A DNA stretch of 45,695 nucleotides from contig NZ_FMAH01000051.1 in assembly GCF_900094545.1 (NCBI RefSeq), positions 1 through 45,695 of the forward strand. Direction: 5' to 3'. Positions 16,611-26,900 of this stretch are shown one piece after another (position 1 is the stretch's first letter; the number at the start of each line of letters is the position of its first letter). The DNA comes from Martinezella miluonensis. GTDB taxonomy: Bacteria > Pseudomonadota > Alphaproteobacteria > Rhizobiales > Rhizobiaceae. Made by a program: the position numbers and the translations under genes. Below the pieces are notes generated by a model. It had not been told where the DNA came from and searched no databases. It saw only the letters and a list, made by a program, of their open reading frames with translations.

Positions 16611-17112
16611 TCCACTGGAGCGCTATAGGCCGCGGGAAAGGATCGTCGCCAGGTCGATCATCGATCGGTTGATCGACGAAAATCCCGATCGTCTGCAGGA
16701 TCCGCCGCTGACATCGGCAGAACAGCTGCGCGAACTGCGCGAATGCATTCGACGCGACCTTGAGGCCCTGCTCAATACACGCCGCCGCCCGACTGCGCCG
16801 CCTTCGATCTATGACGAACTCGGCGATGCGCTGGTGTGCTTTGGCGTCGACGGCATGGTGTCGGCAAATCTCCTCACCGATGAAGCCAAGAGTCGGCTCG
16901 CTCGTCTGATCGAGAGGCGCATTGCTCTGTTTGAAACGCGGCTTTCCGACGTGCAGGTGAGCATTCTCAAGAGCCGCGGCAACGGCGAACGGGCCTTGCG
17001 GCTGCGCATTCACGCGACCTTCCGCGTGCATGAGGGCATGCCGCCGATCAGCTTTGAATCGACGATCGATCCGACGACCCAGCGCTTCCTAGTGGAGGCC
17101 AACAATGGCTGA
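16603..17112 (+). CDS. tssE: TssE/ImpF, baseplate gp25-like protein
   Basis: 169 residues, GpW/gp25 superfamily. The start overlaps tagJ by 8 bp. Features are the N-terminal LIDENPDRLQDPPLTSAEQL, the helix LRECIRRDLEALLNTRRRP, PPSIYDELGDALVCFGVDGM in the position of the conserved gp25 core, and the closing RALRLRIHATFRVHEGMPPI. TssE is a wedge component linking the baseplate to the first sheath ring. No truncation is apparent. Confidence 0.93.
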   Translation: MVDPLERYRPRERIVARSIIDRLIDENPDRLQDPPLTSAEQLRELRECIRRDLEALLNTRRRPTAPPSIYDELGDALVCFGVDGMVSANLLTDEAKSRLARLIERRIALFETRLSDVQVSILKSRGNGERALRLRIHATFRVHEGMPPISFESTIDPTTQRFLVEANNG

Positions 17113-18886
17113 CGGCTTTCTGCAGCGGTATAACGAAGAGTTGGCCGCCATCCGCCGGCGGGCCGCCCGTTTCGCCGATGCCTTCCCGAAAATTGCCGGT
17201 CGTTTGCGCGTAACCGGCGAGGTTGCCGATGATCCGCATGTAGAGCGCCTGATCCAGAGCTTTGCCTATTCGGCCGCCCGCGTCCGCCAGAAGCTTGACG
17301 ACGAGTTTCCGGAACTGACGGATGGCCTGCTTGAAACGCTCTATCCGCATTATCTGGCGCCGCTGCCCTCGATGAGCATCGTGCGCTTTGCGCCGAGCAA
17401 CACTCTGGCGTCCGTACAGACTCTGCCGCGTCATACGGAAATCTTTGCAGAGCCGATCGGCGGCGAGAGCTGCCGCTTCCGCACCACGCAGGACACGCAG
17501 GTCGCGCCGATTGAGATCGTCTCGGCTTCGTTGACCGGCCATCCGATCAGTGCGCCGCCGTCCCCTCATGCGGGTGCGGCCGGTTGTCTGCGCCTATCAG
17601 TCCGGGCGCGCGACACCAACAAGCCGCTCGGCGAGATCGGCCTTGATCGGCTGCGGCTTCACATCGGCTCGTCCTGGCAGCAGGCGGTCGCCATTCACGA
17701 GCTTCTGGTCAATCACACGCTTGGCATAGTGCTTGCTTACCATGCAGACGATCGTGCGCCCGTCATGCTGTCAAAAAAGGCATTGCATCCGGTCGGTTTC
17801 GAGCCGGACGAAGCGATCCTGCCCTACCCCAGCTCAAGCTTCGCCGGCTATCGTCTACTGACGGAATTCTTCGCCCTGCCGCAGAAATTCCTCTTCATAG
17901 ATATTCTCGGCCTAAAGGCCTGGCGTGGCGAGACGCTGGAAATCTTCATCTATCTCGACGAGACCAGCGCCAAGTTGGAACGCGCCATTTCGGCCCGCGA
18001 TTTCGTCTTGAATGCCACCCCGATCGTCAACCTGTTTCGCCAGAACTGCGAACCAATCGCGCTCGACGGTACGCGCACCGAATATCGCGTACTGCCGGAC
18101 GCGAGGCGGCAGAAAACGCGCGAGATCTATGCGATCGAGAAGGTGTTGATATCCGGGCGCAGCGGAGACGAGGAACAGTGCCAGCCCTTTTTCGGCCGCA
18201 GCTTGAAGGGCGGAGCCTCGTCACTGTTCTGGCAGTGCGCTCGCCGTTTCGATGCCGACGACCACACCTCGGATATGGAAATCACCTTCGTCGATCGCGC
18301 ATGTCGGGCAAGCGGCCCCGTCGACAAAATCGCCAGCGTCGATGCCCTATGCCTCAATCGCGAATTGCCCGAGCAACTGCCCTTTGGCGGCGGCCACCCC
18401 TATCTGCAGCTCGCCTCCGGCAGTGAAGCGGTCGCCTCGGTCGAAGCCTTGATGGCCCCTACGCCATCCGTGCGCATGAACGAGCAGCAAGGTCGGAATT
18501 GGCGGCTCATGTCGCATCTTCAGCTCAATCACCTCTCCATTTTCGACAACGATGGTGCCGCGCTCAAAGATATCCTGGCGCTTTACGCGTTCAGAGACAG
18601 CCGTGAAACCAGGCAACTGGCCGACGCTCTGGTGCGGGTCGAAGCCAAAAGCTCGATGACCAGGCTTGCCAGCGGCGGGATGGTGACCGGCACGGATATC
18701 CGCCTGGTGTTCGATCCCGCAGCGATCGACAGGCCGTCGGCCCATCTTTTCGGCAGCGTTCTCGATCGGTTTTTTGGGCTTTACACCTCGATCAACAGCT
18801 TCACCCGCCTCTCCATCTCGATGAAGGGGCAATCAAAGCCAATCGCCGTCTGGCCGGCCCGCGCCGCCGAGCGGCCGTTATTGTGA
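17105..18886 (+). CDS. tssF: TssF/ImpG, baseplate wedge protein
   Basis: 593 residues, normal family length. The start overlaps tssE by 8 bp. The N-terminus is diagnostic (FLQRYNEELAAIRRRAARFA, AFPKIAGRLRVTGEVADDPH, then RLIQSFAYSAARVRQKLDDE and FPELTDGLLETLYPHYLAPL). Later regions include PAFF-family-like RDFVLNATPIVNLFRQNCEP and ESKTREIY-type segments. TssF with TssG and TssE makes the baseplate wedge around the VgrG hub. It ends in a GTGA overlap with tssG. Confidence 0.95.
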   Translation: MADGFLQRYNEELAAIRRRAARFADAFPKIAGRLRVTGEVADDPHVERLIQSFAYSAARVRQKLDDEFPELTDGLLETLYPHYLAPLPSMSIVRFAPSNTLASVQTLPRHTEIFAEPIGGESCRFRTTQDTQVAPIEIVSASLTGHPISAPPSPHAGAAGCLRLSVRARDTNKPLGEIGLDRLRLHIGSSWQQAVAIHELLVNHTLGIVLAYHADDRAPVMLSKKALHPVGFEPDEAILPYPSSSFAGYRLLTEFFALPQKFLFIDILGLKAWRGETLEIFIYLDETSAKLERAISARDFVLNATPIVNLFRQNCEPIALDGTRTEYRVLPDARRQKTREIYAIEKVLISGRSGDEEQCQPFFGRSLKGGASSLFWQCARRFDADDHTSDMEITFVDRACRASGPVDKIASVDALCLNRELPEQLPFGGGHPYLQLASGSEAVASVEALMAPTPSVRMNEQQGRNWRLMSHLQLNHLSIFDNDGAALKDILALYAFRDSRETRQLADALVRVEAKSSMTRLASGGMVTGTDIRLVFDPAAIDRPSAHLFGSVLDRFFGLYTSINSFTRLSISMKGQSKPIAVWPARAAERPLL

Positions 18887-19932
18887 CGAAGGGGTACGCA
18901 ACGACGATGGACCAGTTCCGACCAAGTGATAGTGAAATGCTTGCCGCACTGCTCGAAAGCGATCCCGGCCGCTTCGAGCCATCGACGGCATTTCGCGTTG
19001 CACAGCACGCAGCTGGCGATCATTTGACCGTATCGTCCCCCATCGGCGTTTCACCGGCGCCGCTTGCCGTCAGCGGCTTCAAGAAGAAGGGGGCGACAGG
19101 ATCGGTCCAGGCAAGCATGGCAGGCCTTCTTGGCCCGTTGGGCGCGATGCCACCGAGCTACAATGAGCTTGTCATGCGCGAGGAGCGCAATCGGGCTCAT
19201 GGCCTTTCAAGCTTTTTCGATCTGTTCACGAGCCGCCTTGCCGAGCTTTTCGTCGATGCTTGTGACAAATATCGTCTTGCTCGGCGGCTGCGATGGAGCG
19301 CGGACAGAAACGACAATGCATTCATCAAGACGCTGTTCTCGCTGACAGGCTTCGGTACGGCCCGGCTGAAGGAGCAGGTTCGCGCTGACGACGAGTTGAT
19401 CCTCAGATTTTCCGGATTCTTTGCGGCCCGGACCCGCAATGCGGTCAATCTCCGGGCCATGCTGCGGGAATTCAGCGGCCTACCCGTTGCGATCGAATCG
19501 TTCAAAGGCAGATGGCTCTCCATTCCCGAAGGCGAGCGCAGCCGCATGGGGCAGCAGCAAGGCGTACAACTTGGCATCAATTCAACGGCGGGTGCGGCAA
19601 TCCATGATTTTGGCGGCAGTTTCCGCGTCGTGATCGGACCTGTCGATTATGAGGACTACCGCTCTCTCGCGCCGGGCAGCGCTAATATCGATGCGCTGTT
19701 TGCGCTGACGCGCCTTTATGTCGATCCGTCGCTCGATTTCGACATCCAAGTGGTTCTGAAGAAAGAACACATCCCCTTCTGCCGACTTGGCGAGGGCGGT
19801 GATCCGCCGCGGCTCGGATGGAACAGCTGGGCACGCGTCGCTTCAGCTGATCGCGACAGCGGCGATGCCATCATCATCGAGCCACGCAATGCCCAAAGGC
19901 AATCCGACCAGGGAGGCCTTCATGCGGCTTGA
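18883..19932 (+). CDS. tssG: TssG/ImpH, baseplate wedge protein
   Basis: 349 residues if the GTG at 18883 (overlapping the tssF stop) is used; an ATG at 18907 is an alternative. Hallmarks are ALLESDPGRFEPSTAFRVAQ, the GLLGPLGAMPPSYNELVMRE motif, NRAHGLSSFFDLFTSRLAEL, and the C-terminal DIDALF-type strands followed by CRLGEGGDPPRLGWNSW. It forms the wedge with TssF and contacts TssK. It overlaps fha by 11 bp, suggesting coupled translation. Confidence 0.94.
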   Translation: MTKGYATTMDQFRPSDSEMLAALLESDPGRFEPSTAFRVAQHAAGDHLTVSSPIGVSPAPLAVSGFKKKGATGSVQASMAGLLGPLGAMPPSYNELVMREERNRAHGLSSFFDLFTSRLAELFVDACDKYRLARRLRWSADRNDNAFIKTLFSLTGFGTARLKEQVRADDELILRFSGFFAARTRNAVNLRAMLREFSGLPVAIESFKGRWLSIPEGERSRMGQQQGVQLGINSTAGAAIHDFGGSFRVVIGPVDYEDYRSLAPGSANIDALFALTRLYVDPSLDFDIQVVLKKEHIPFCRLGEGGDPPRLGWNSWARVASADRDSGDAIIIEPRNAQRQSDQGGLHAA

Positions 19933-21115
19933 ACTGCGGCAAACGTCTGGAGAAGGTTCCAGCAAGGGATGGTTTTTCGAGCGCGGCAAGCGCACCCTCG
20001 GCCGATCGCCGGATTGCGACTGGCAGGTGTCCGATCAGCAGCGGTTGATCTCGAAGATTCATTGCGTGATAGAGCGCGATCGCGCCGGCTTTCTCCTGCG
20101 CGACCAGAGTGCCAACGGCACCCGTGTGGACGGTGCAACCGTTCTGGAAGGCGAGACAGCAAGGCTTGCGGACAAATCCAAGATCGTATTCGGCGATCTC
20201 GCGTTCAACGTCGTCATTACCGGAGAAGCCGACCGTGATATCGATGATCCGGCCGCCGATCTGCGCCTCAGCGACGAGACTATGACGATCTCCTCGATCC
20301 TTGCCGACATCGTGCCCGGCGGCGGCTCGGCAACGGGCGTGCTCGGCCAGCGGAGCGGCGACGACTGGATCGCAGCATTTCCACAATCGCCAAAAATGGA
20401 AAAGTCGCCGAGCAGGAACGTCGATATCGGCTGGAATGGTCCGCCTGACATCAACGGCATCAAGCCTGTGCTTCCGGACGACTGGAACTCGGGTTTCGAG
20501 CTGGGCACCCAGCTGGAACATGGCGCGGCAACGCATGTCTCCGTCGCCGTTGCCCGCAGTTCCGGCCCGGAGGCGGTCGAGACTACCAAAACGATCATCC
20601 CGGCCAATGATGCGCGAGCCGCAGATGATGCGGGTGAAAGCGCGGAGGATACGAGTTTCGCGCTGCAATTCGATCCGCTGCGCCAACTGGAAGCGCTCGT
20701 CTCGACACTGGAGCAGACACTCGACGACGAAGCATCCATTTTCGGAATTGAGGACAGCCGTGCTCATTCCTCCGCTTCGCTGTTCAGCCGCGAACGGACG
20801 GAGCAGCTTGCCGACCGTCTTCGATTGCTCGTCGCAAGGCAGTCCGCGCTCAACGCCGGCCTCGAAAACCTTGTTCGCGAGGCCGGCCGGATGTTCGAGC
20901 CCCGCATGGTCGAGGCTCACGTCGATGCCTCCCAGCGCAAGGGCATCTGGCGCGGCAATGGCGATTACTGGAAGGCCTACCGCGCACGGTTCGAAAAGAG
21001 CGGCAAAAGCATTCCGGTCCGCGATCTGTTGGCCGAGGCCTTCCGCGCGGCGGCCGATGACCGCGACGGGCAGGATATCACCAGTTTGGCGGAGAGGACG
21101 GGCAGCACCCGATGA
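19922..21115 (+). CDS. fha: Fha/ImpI (TagH), FHA-domain scaffold of the T6SS phospho-switch
   Basis: 397 residues from ATG 19922, chosen because it opens directly into the FHA fold. The FHA domain spans about 1-100, with the phosphothreonine-binding residues visible: GRS at 27-29, the SKIH motif (Ser44 and His47) and NGT at 65-67. The middle is low complexity and acidic. The C-terminal region (FSRERTEQLADRLRLLVARQ, then DYWKAYRARFEKSGKS) matches the T6SS-associated FHA C-terminal domain. In Agrobacterium, Fha binds phosphorylated TssL and promotes secretion. Neighbouring ppkA and the TagF-PP2C gene complete the circuit. Confidence 0.93.
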   Translation: MRLELRQTSGEGSSKGWFFERGKRTLGRSPDCDWQVSDQQRLISKIHCVIERDRAGFLLRDQSANGTRVDGATVLEGETARLADKSKIVFGDLAFNVVITGEADRDIDDPAADLRLSDETMTISSILADIVPGGGSATGVLGQRSGDDWIAAFPQSPKMEKSPSRNVDIGWNGPPDINGIKPVLPDDWNSGFELGTQLEHGAATHVSVAVARSSGPEAVETTKTIIPANDARAADDAGESAEDTSFALQFDPLRQLEALVSTLEQTLDDEASIFGIEDSRAHSSASLFSRERTEQLADRLRLLVARQSALNAGLENLVREAGRMFEPRMVEAHVDASQRKGIWRGNGDYWKAYRARFEKSGKSIPVRDLLAEAFRAAADDRDGQDITSLAERTGSTR

Positions 21116-22452
21116 AGAACGAAAATCGCGTGGCTTGGAGCGAGGGCATGTTCCTTCGCGTGCAGCATTTCCAGCAGGCTGACCGCTGGACCGAGCGGCT
21201 GGTCCGCACGACCGCCCGGGGGCTTGCGCCCTACCCCTGGGGTATTGCCGAAATCGGCATCGATCGCGGCGCGCTCGCGATCGGCCAGTTTGCGCTGTCG
21301 AACCTGCGCGGTATTCTGCCCGACGGCACGCCGTTCGAAGCGCCAATCGATGCGGATCTGCCTCCTCCTCTTGAGCTTGACGATTCCACGAAGAACGCCG
21401 TCGTCTATCTGGCTCTGCCGACGCGTCAGCCCGGGAGAGCCGACGTCGCCATGAACGGCAGCGCCATGCGCAACAGCGTTCGCATCACCGCCTCGCAATA
21501 TGAGGCACCGGATGCGAATATGGAGACCGACTTCATGGCGCCGATCGACGTTGGCCGCCTGAGCCTGCGTTATCTGAAGACCGGCGACGAACTCGCCGGA
21601 TATGATCTGATCGGCCTTGCGCGTGTCATTGAGGTTCGCTCCGATCGTTCGGTCATCCTCGATCCGGACTACATCGCTCCGTCGTTAAATTGCGCCGCCG
21701 AAGCGCGTCTGAACGAGCTCATCACCGAATTGCTCGGCATCGTGCGCCATCGCGCCGAGGCGATTGCCGAACGGATCGGCGACCCCACGGTGCGCGGCAC
21801 CGCAGAAGTAGGCGACTATTTTCTGTTGCACATCCTCAATCGCGCCGACCCGATGCTGCGCCATATCGCGGCAAATGCATCGCGGATGCATCCGATGACC
21901 TTCTATGAGGAATGCATCCAGCTAGCCGGAGAGCTGGCCACTTTCACGACCGACCGCAAACGCGCCAGCGATTTCCCACCCTATCGCCACGATGATCTGA
22001 AGGCGACGTTTGCGGCTGTCTTTAATGATCTTCGTGCATCTCTGTCGGCAGTTCTCGAGCAGGCTGCCGTTGCAATCGAGCTCATCGAGCGGCGCCACGA
22101 TGTTCGCGTCGGCACAATCAACGACCGCTCCTTGCTCAAGGACGCCGGTTTTGTGTTGGCCGTGCGCGCGGAAATGTCGGCGGAGGACGTGCGGCGCAAG
22201 CTGCCCGCTCAGATCAAGATCGGCCCCGTGGAGCGGATCGCCGAGCTCGTCAATGTCGCGCTGCCGGGCATTCCCGTCAGGCCTCTCCCCGTCCTGCCGC
22301 GGCAGCTGCCGTACCGGTCAGGCACGATCTACTTCGAACTCGACACGAAAAATCCTCTTTGGAAACAGCTTGATACCTCCGGCGCGATCGCCCTGCATCT
22401 CGCAGGCGACTTCCCCGGCCTGGAGATGGAACTGTGGGCTCTGAGAGAATGA
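21112..22452 (+). CDS. tssK: TssK/ImpJ, baseplate-to-membrane connector
   Basis: 446 residues; ATGA overlap with fha. The N-terminus is diagnostic: NRVAWSEGMFLRVQHFQQAD followed by WTERLVRTTARGLAPYPWGI. Mid-protein features are YELAGYDLIGLARV-like strands and HPMTFYEECIQLAGELATFT. The C-terminal neck/head region includes RKLPAQIKIGPVERIAELVN and GTIYFELDTKNPLWKQL. TssK trimers link TssF/G to the cytoplasmic parts of TssL and TssM. Confidence 0.95.
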   Translation: MKNENRVAWSEGMFLRVQHFQQADRWTERLVRTTARGLAPYPWGIAEIGIDRGALAIGQFALSNLRGILPDGTPFEAPIDADLPPPLELDDSTKNAVVYLALPTRQPGRADVAMNGSAMRNSVRITASQYEAPDANMETDFMAPIDVGRLSLRYLKTGDELAGYDLIGLARVIEVRSDRSVILDPDYIAPSLNCAAEARLNELITELLGIVRHRAEAIAERIGDPTVRGTAEVGDYFLLHILNRADPMLRHIAANASRMHPMTFYEECIQLAGELATFTTDRKRASDFPPYRHDDLKATFAAVFNDLRASLSAVLEQAAVAIELIERRHDVRVGTINDRSLLKDAGFVLAVRAEMSAEDVRRKLPAQIKIGPVERIAELVNVALPGIPVRPLPVLPRQLPYRSGTIYFELDTKNPLWKQLDTSGAIALHLAGDFPGLEMELWALRE

Positions 22453-23972
22453 ACACAACACGCTCAACACCCTGGCACGAGCTACCGACGATCATCGAGC
22501 TGACGGAGGACGGCGCGCGCAAGAACGACGCCGCCCGCAAGATGGCCGATTTGCTGGACGAAGAGCTGGACCGGCAGCCGAGCGGCAAGGCCGGCGATGC
22601 AGGCGGCGGCTGGTCCGTCGATTCGCTTATCCGCGGCTTTCGCTTCGGCGGCGAGGATGTTCCGACCGTCGTGCGCTCGGCAGCACCATTGCTCAATCTC
22701 GCCCATGGCCTACGCAACACCGAAGAACAGCCCGATATTGCCGAGTTGCGGCGGGTGACGATCGACGCAGTTGGACGCTACGAACGCGACCTTGCGAGCG
22801 CCCGTATCAGCCCCGAGCGGGCGCGCGCGGCACATTATGTCATCTGCGCAACCATCGATGATGTGGTTTTGAGCAAACGCTGGGGCGTGCGCGCCGGCTG
22901 GGCGCGATCCGGCCTGGTCTCGACCTTTCACATGGATGTCACCGGCGGCGACCGCGTCTTCGATCTCCTTGATCATTTCCAGCAGAGCCCCGGCGCCAAC
23001 AAAGATCTGCTGCTCCTGATCTATCTCTGCCTGTCGCTCGCCTTCGAGGGTCGCACGCGTGTTTCGCCGCGCGGATCGCTGGAACTCGGGCGCATCCGTG
23101 ATAGCCTTTATAAAACACTGCTCGGTCAGTACGGCGTCTTCGAGCGCGAGCTGTCGCCGGATTGGCGCGGGGTTTCCGCGCGCCACAAGCCGTTGCGCAC
23201 GGCCGTTGCGCTTTGGACGATCCTTTCCGTGCTCGCGCTTCTCTTTGCGCTCGGCTACATGTTCTTCACGCTTTCGCTGAACCTCGCCTCGGACGCGACC
23301 TTCGAGCGCCTGGCCAACCTGCCGCCACGCGATACGCCGAGCGTCCTGATCGAGAAGCCGAAGGAGGTCGCTGCACAGACGCCACCGGTGATGAAGCAAC
23401 CGGACATACCGCCGCCGGTCGTCAGGCCGCAGCCGACGCCGCTCGACAACCTGCTCGCCTTCCTACAGCCGGAAGTCGATCGAAAGCTGGTGACACTTTC
23501 GGACTCCAATGGAAGGTTGTTGGTCCGCATCAACAATTCCGGCCTGTTCGATACAGGCAGCGCGGAAGTCAGCGATAAATTCCGCGATCTCCTCCAACGC
23601 ATCGGCGGTGCGCTCGCCTCGGAAAAATTCCGCGCCGTTGTCGTCGGCTACACCGACAATGTACCGATCCGCACCGCACAGTTCCCATCGAACTGGCATC
23701 TTTCCGAGGCACGTGCTCGCGCCGTCGGCGATATCCTTGCGGCCTACACGGGCAAAGAGGCGATCCTGACGGAAGGACGTGCCGATAGCGACCCGCTGGC
23801 AAGCAACGACACGCAGGAGGGCCGCGAGGCAAATCGCAGGACTGAAATCCTGGTGCTGACCGACCCGACGCAGCGCCTCGGCGAGGCGGCCCTTAACCCG
23901 CAAGCAACACCTCAAACGCAGACAGGCAATAGGCCGCCGGCGTCTGCCACGACGACGGGAGGAGCCAGATGA
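22449..23972 (+). CDS. tssL: TssL/ImpK, DotU-family membrane protein with C-terminal OmpA domain
   Basis: 507 residues from ATG 22449, which overlaps the tssK stop; a GTG 15 bp upstream is less likely. The cytoplasmic DotU/IcmH domain (about 70-240) contains RAAHYVICATIDDVVLSKRW and NKDLLLLIYLCLSLAFEGR. One membrane helix lies near 252-280 (ALWTILSVLALLFALGYMFF). A proline-rich periplasmic linker leads to an OmpA peptidoglycan-binding domain (VVVGYTDNVPIRTAQFPSNW, LSEARARAVGDIL, EGREANRRTEILVL). A threonine falls at position 14 (ELPTIIELT), the number reported as the PpkA phosphosite in Agrobacterium TssL. Confidence 0.94.
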   Translation: MNTTRSTPWHELPTIIELTEDGARKNDAARKMADLLDEELDRQPSGKAGDAGGGWSVDSLIRGFRFGGEDVPTVVRSAAPLLNLAHGLRNTEEQPDIAELRRVTIDAVGRYERDLASARISPERARAAHYVICATIDDVVLSKRWGVRAGWARSGLVSTFHMDVTGGDRVFDLLDHFQQSPGANKDLLLLIYLCLSLAFEGRTRVSPRGSLELGRIRDSLYKTLLGQYGVFERELSPDWRGVSARHKPLRTAVALWTILSVLALLFALGYMFFTLSLNLASDATFERLANLPPRDTPSVLIEKPKEVAAQTPPVMKQPDIPPPVVRPQPTPLDNLLAFLQPEVDRKLVTLSDSNGRLLVRINNSGLFDTGSAEVSDKFRDLLQRIGGALASEKFRAVVVGYTDNVPIRTAQFPSNWHLSEARARAVGDILAAYTGKEAILTEGRADSDPLASNDTQEGREANRRTEILVLTDPTQRLGEAALNPQATPQTQTGNRPPASATTTGGAR

Positions 23973-26900
23973 ATCCGCTCGGCGCGTTTTACACGCTTCG
24001 CTCCTACGTCTCGGTCTATGCCGGTCTTCTCGGACAACGCTTCATATCGCTGATCTGGGTTGCGGCGATCTGCGTCGTCATCTGGTTCTACGGCTCGATG
24101 GCCGGCTATGGCAGCTTCAAGCCGCTAATGAGTGCTGCCGCTCGGATAATCGCGATCGGCGTGGTCATTGCGGGCTGGCTGATCTACCTGCTGATCACAA
24201 CGCTACGCTCCCGCAGGCGCGACAAGGCGCTCGTAGAAGGTATTGCCGACGATGCCGCCAGCCAGCAGGCGGAAGTGGGCGAAATCCATAGCCGCCTGAG
24301 AGAAGCGCTGCTGCTTCTGCGCCGCATCAGCAAGAAGCGTTTCGGCTACATCTATGAGCTGCCCTGGTATGTCATCTTCGGAGCGCCGGGGTCGGGTAAG
24401 ACGACGGCACTGACCAATTCGGGGCTGAAGTTTCCGCTTGGTGATGCGATGGGCAGCAATTCCGTCCAAGGCGCCGGCGGCACGCGCAACTGCAATTGGT
24501 GGTTTGCCGACGAGGCGATCCTGATCGATACAGCCGGCCGCTATACCACACAGGATGATTTGAACGGGGCGTCGAAGGCCGGATGGGAAGGCTTTCTCGG
24601 GCTGTTGCGCAAATACCGTCGCTCGCAGCCGATCAATGGCGCCCTCGTCACGCTCTCGATCGGCGACCTTCTCAGCCGTGATCATGAAGTGCAGCTCGAG
24701 GAGGTCCGCTCCATTCGCAAGCGCCTGTCGGAGCTCGACGAGTTCCTGCATGCGCGCGTGCCCGTCTATGTCGTGCTGACGAAGGCCGATCTTTTGACCG
24801 GTTTCGTCGAGTTTTTTGACGGGCTTGCCAAGACCGATCGCGAGCAAGTCTGGGGCACGACCTTCGATCTCGACGAGAGCTATAAGGGCCAGAACCTGCC
24901 CGAGCGTTTCATGGAAGAATTCGCACTGTTGCAGCAGAGGGTCGATGCCATGCTGATCGAGCGCCTGCAACAGGAGCCGAATGTCGAGGTCCGTGGCCGC
25001 ATCTTCCGCTTCCCCGCAGAGCTTGCCTCCTTGGGCGAGCGTCTGCAGGAATTGCTGAGTGAGCTCTGCGCGTCTTCCAATCTCGTCGAATCCCCGCTTG
25101 TCCGCGGCGTCTATTTCGCTTCCGGCACACAGAGCCGGGAGACGGATACACCGCGCACGCGCCGCAGCTATTTCCTGTCGCGACTGTTCAAGGAAGTCAT
25201 TTTCGGCGAGGCGTCGCTGGTCGCGCGCGACAGGCGGCTGTCGGGCCGGCAGGCCATGATCCGACGCATTGCCTACGGAGCGGCGGCCGTCGCGCTTGCA
25301 ATCGTCTTCACCGGCTGGACGGCGAGCTATTTTCAGAACTCGCGCGCGATCGCTGCAGCCGAACGGCGTATCGACAATTATGAGAAGCTTGCGAATGGCA
25401 TTCAGGTACGCGACGTCACGGATGCGGATTTCCTGCGTATCTTGCCGGCGCTCGACAATCTGCGTGCGGTCACCGGCGGCTTCGACGAGGTGCGCGTCTG
25501 GCCGACGAGTTTCGGCCTCGACCAGGAAGACAAGATCGCCAGCCGCCAGCGCGGAGCCTATCAACGCGCCTTGAACTCTCTTCTACTTCCACGCATGCTG
25601 GTGGAGCTTCAAAATGAACTCAAACAGACATCGGATGTCCAGAAGACCTTCGATGCCCTGAAACTCTACGGTATGCTTGGTGGGCTGGGGCCGGTCGACA
25701 AGGATTTCGTCTCGCAGCAATCGGAAGATATGTTTGCAACACTTTATCCCGGCGAAGGCCGGTCTGCCGCGCGCAAGGCACTTCTCGCCCATGTCGAAGC
25801 GATGGCTGGTGGTAGCTTGCCAGCGATCGAGCTCGACACCAGCCTGATCGCCAAGGCTCGGGAGGCGATCCATACGCAAAGTCTCGCAGCCCGCGCCTAT
25901 GATATCGTGATTCATTCCCGGCAGGCCCGTCAGCTTGACACCTGGCTTCCCGCCGATGCGTTGGGGCCGCTTGGCGCCCAGATCTTCCAGCGGAAATCGA
26001 AGGCGACGCTACGCGATGGCATTCCCGGGATCTTCACGGGCAAGGGCTACCGCGACGTGGTATTGTCGACAGTCGCTGCTGCCGCTTCGGAAGCGCTCAA
26101 GGAGCAATGGGTTCGCGGTGGCGGCGACGCACCTCCCTCGGGAATGACCACTGACGCGATTTCGCAGGCGGCGCTGCAGCTCTATTCCGATGCTTTCCAA
26201 CAGCATTGGTCTTCGCTCCTTGCCGATCTGCAAATACGCCCGTCGAGCAACCTTGCGGATGCGACCGAAACGGCGCGCATCCTGGCGGCAAACCCGAACC
26301 CAATTGAGATGGTGCTGAAATCCATAGCGGCCGCAACGGACCTGCGGCCGAAGGCGGGTACGGAAATTGCCTCCGTTGACGTTCCGGACGCCGCGTTGAG
26401 AGCCGCCACGGCAAGTGCTGCAAATCCGCCGGATCCCTATGGTCCATTGCGGGCCGCACTCGAGGCGAATGCCGCCAATGCGCAATCGGTATCTCAGGAC
26501 GGAAAGGCTGACAACGGCAGCGGTAAGCCCCGCTCCCAGATCCAGAGCCTGCAACCGATCCTGCAGAATATTTATAGCCAGCTGTCACGCGCCGCAAATT
26601 CGACTGTGGAAGTCGCGCGTGTCTTCGACGCCGGCGGCCAGCTTACAAACGCCAATCAAGACCTCTTGCAGCAGGCTCGCGGGCTGCCCTCGCCCGTGGA
26701 TGCGTGGATGGTCGCCGTTGCCGCCGATATCGGCTCGTTGGCGGTCAAGGCCGCGCGCGTGCGTATAAACGATCTTTGGGCAAGTGAAGGCGCGGATCTT
26801 TGCGCGCGTATCGTCACCGGCCGCTACCCCTTCGATAGGGCGTCCGGTCAGGATATCGCCATGGCGGATTTCGTCCGGCTGTTCGGGCCGCAAGGCCTGC

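Noticed and set aside
19874..21346. 490-codon minus-strand frame opposite fha and tssK
   Set aside because: It is the shadow of GC-rich plus-strand genes with strong protein evidence, and its own sequence has no recognised domain or ribosome binding site.
24203..25564. 453-codon minus-strand frame opposite tssM
   Set aside because: It lies antisense to the conserved Walker A region of tssM and has no family pattern.
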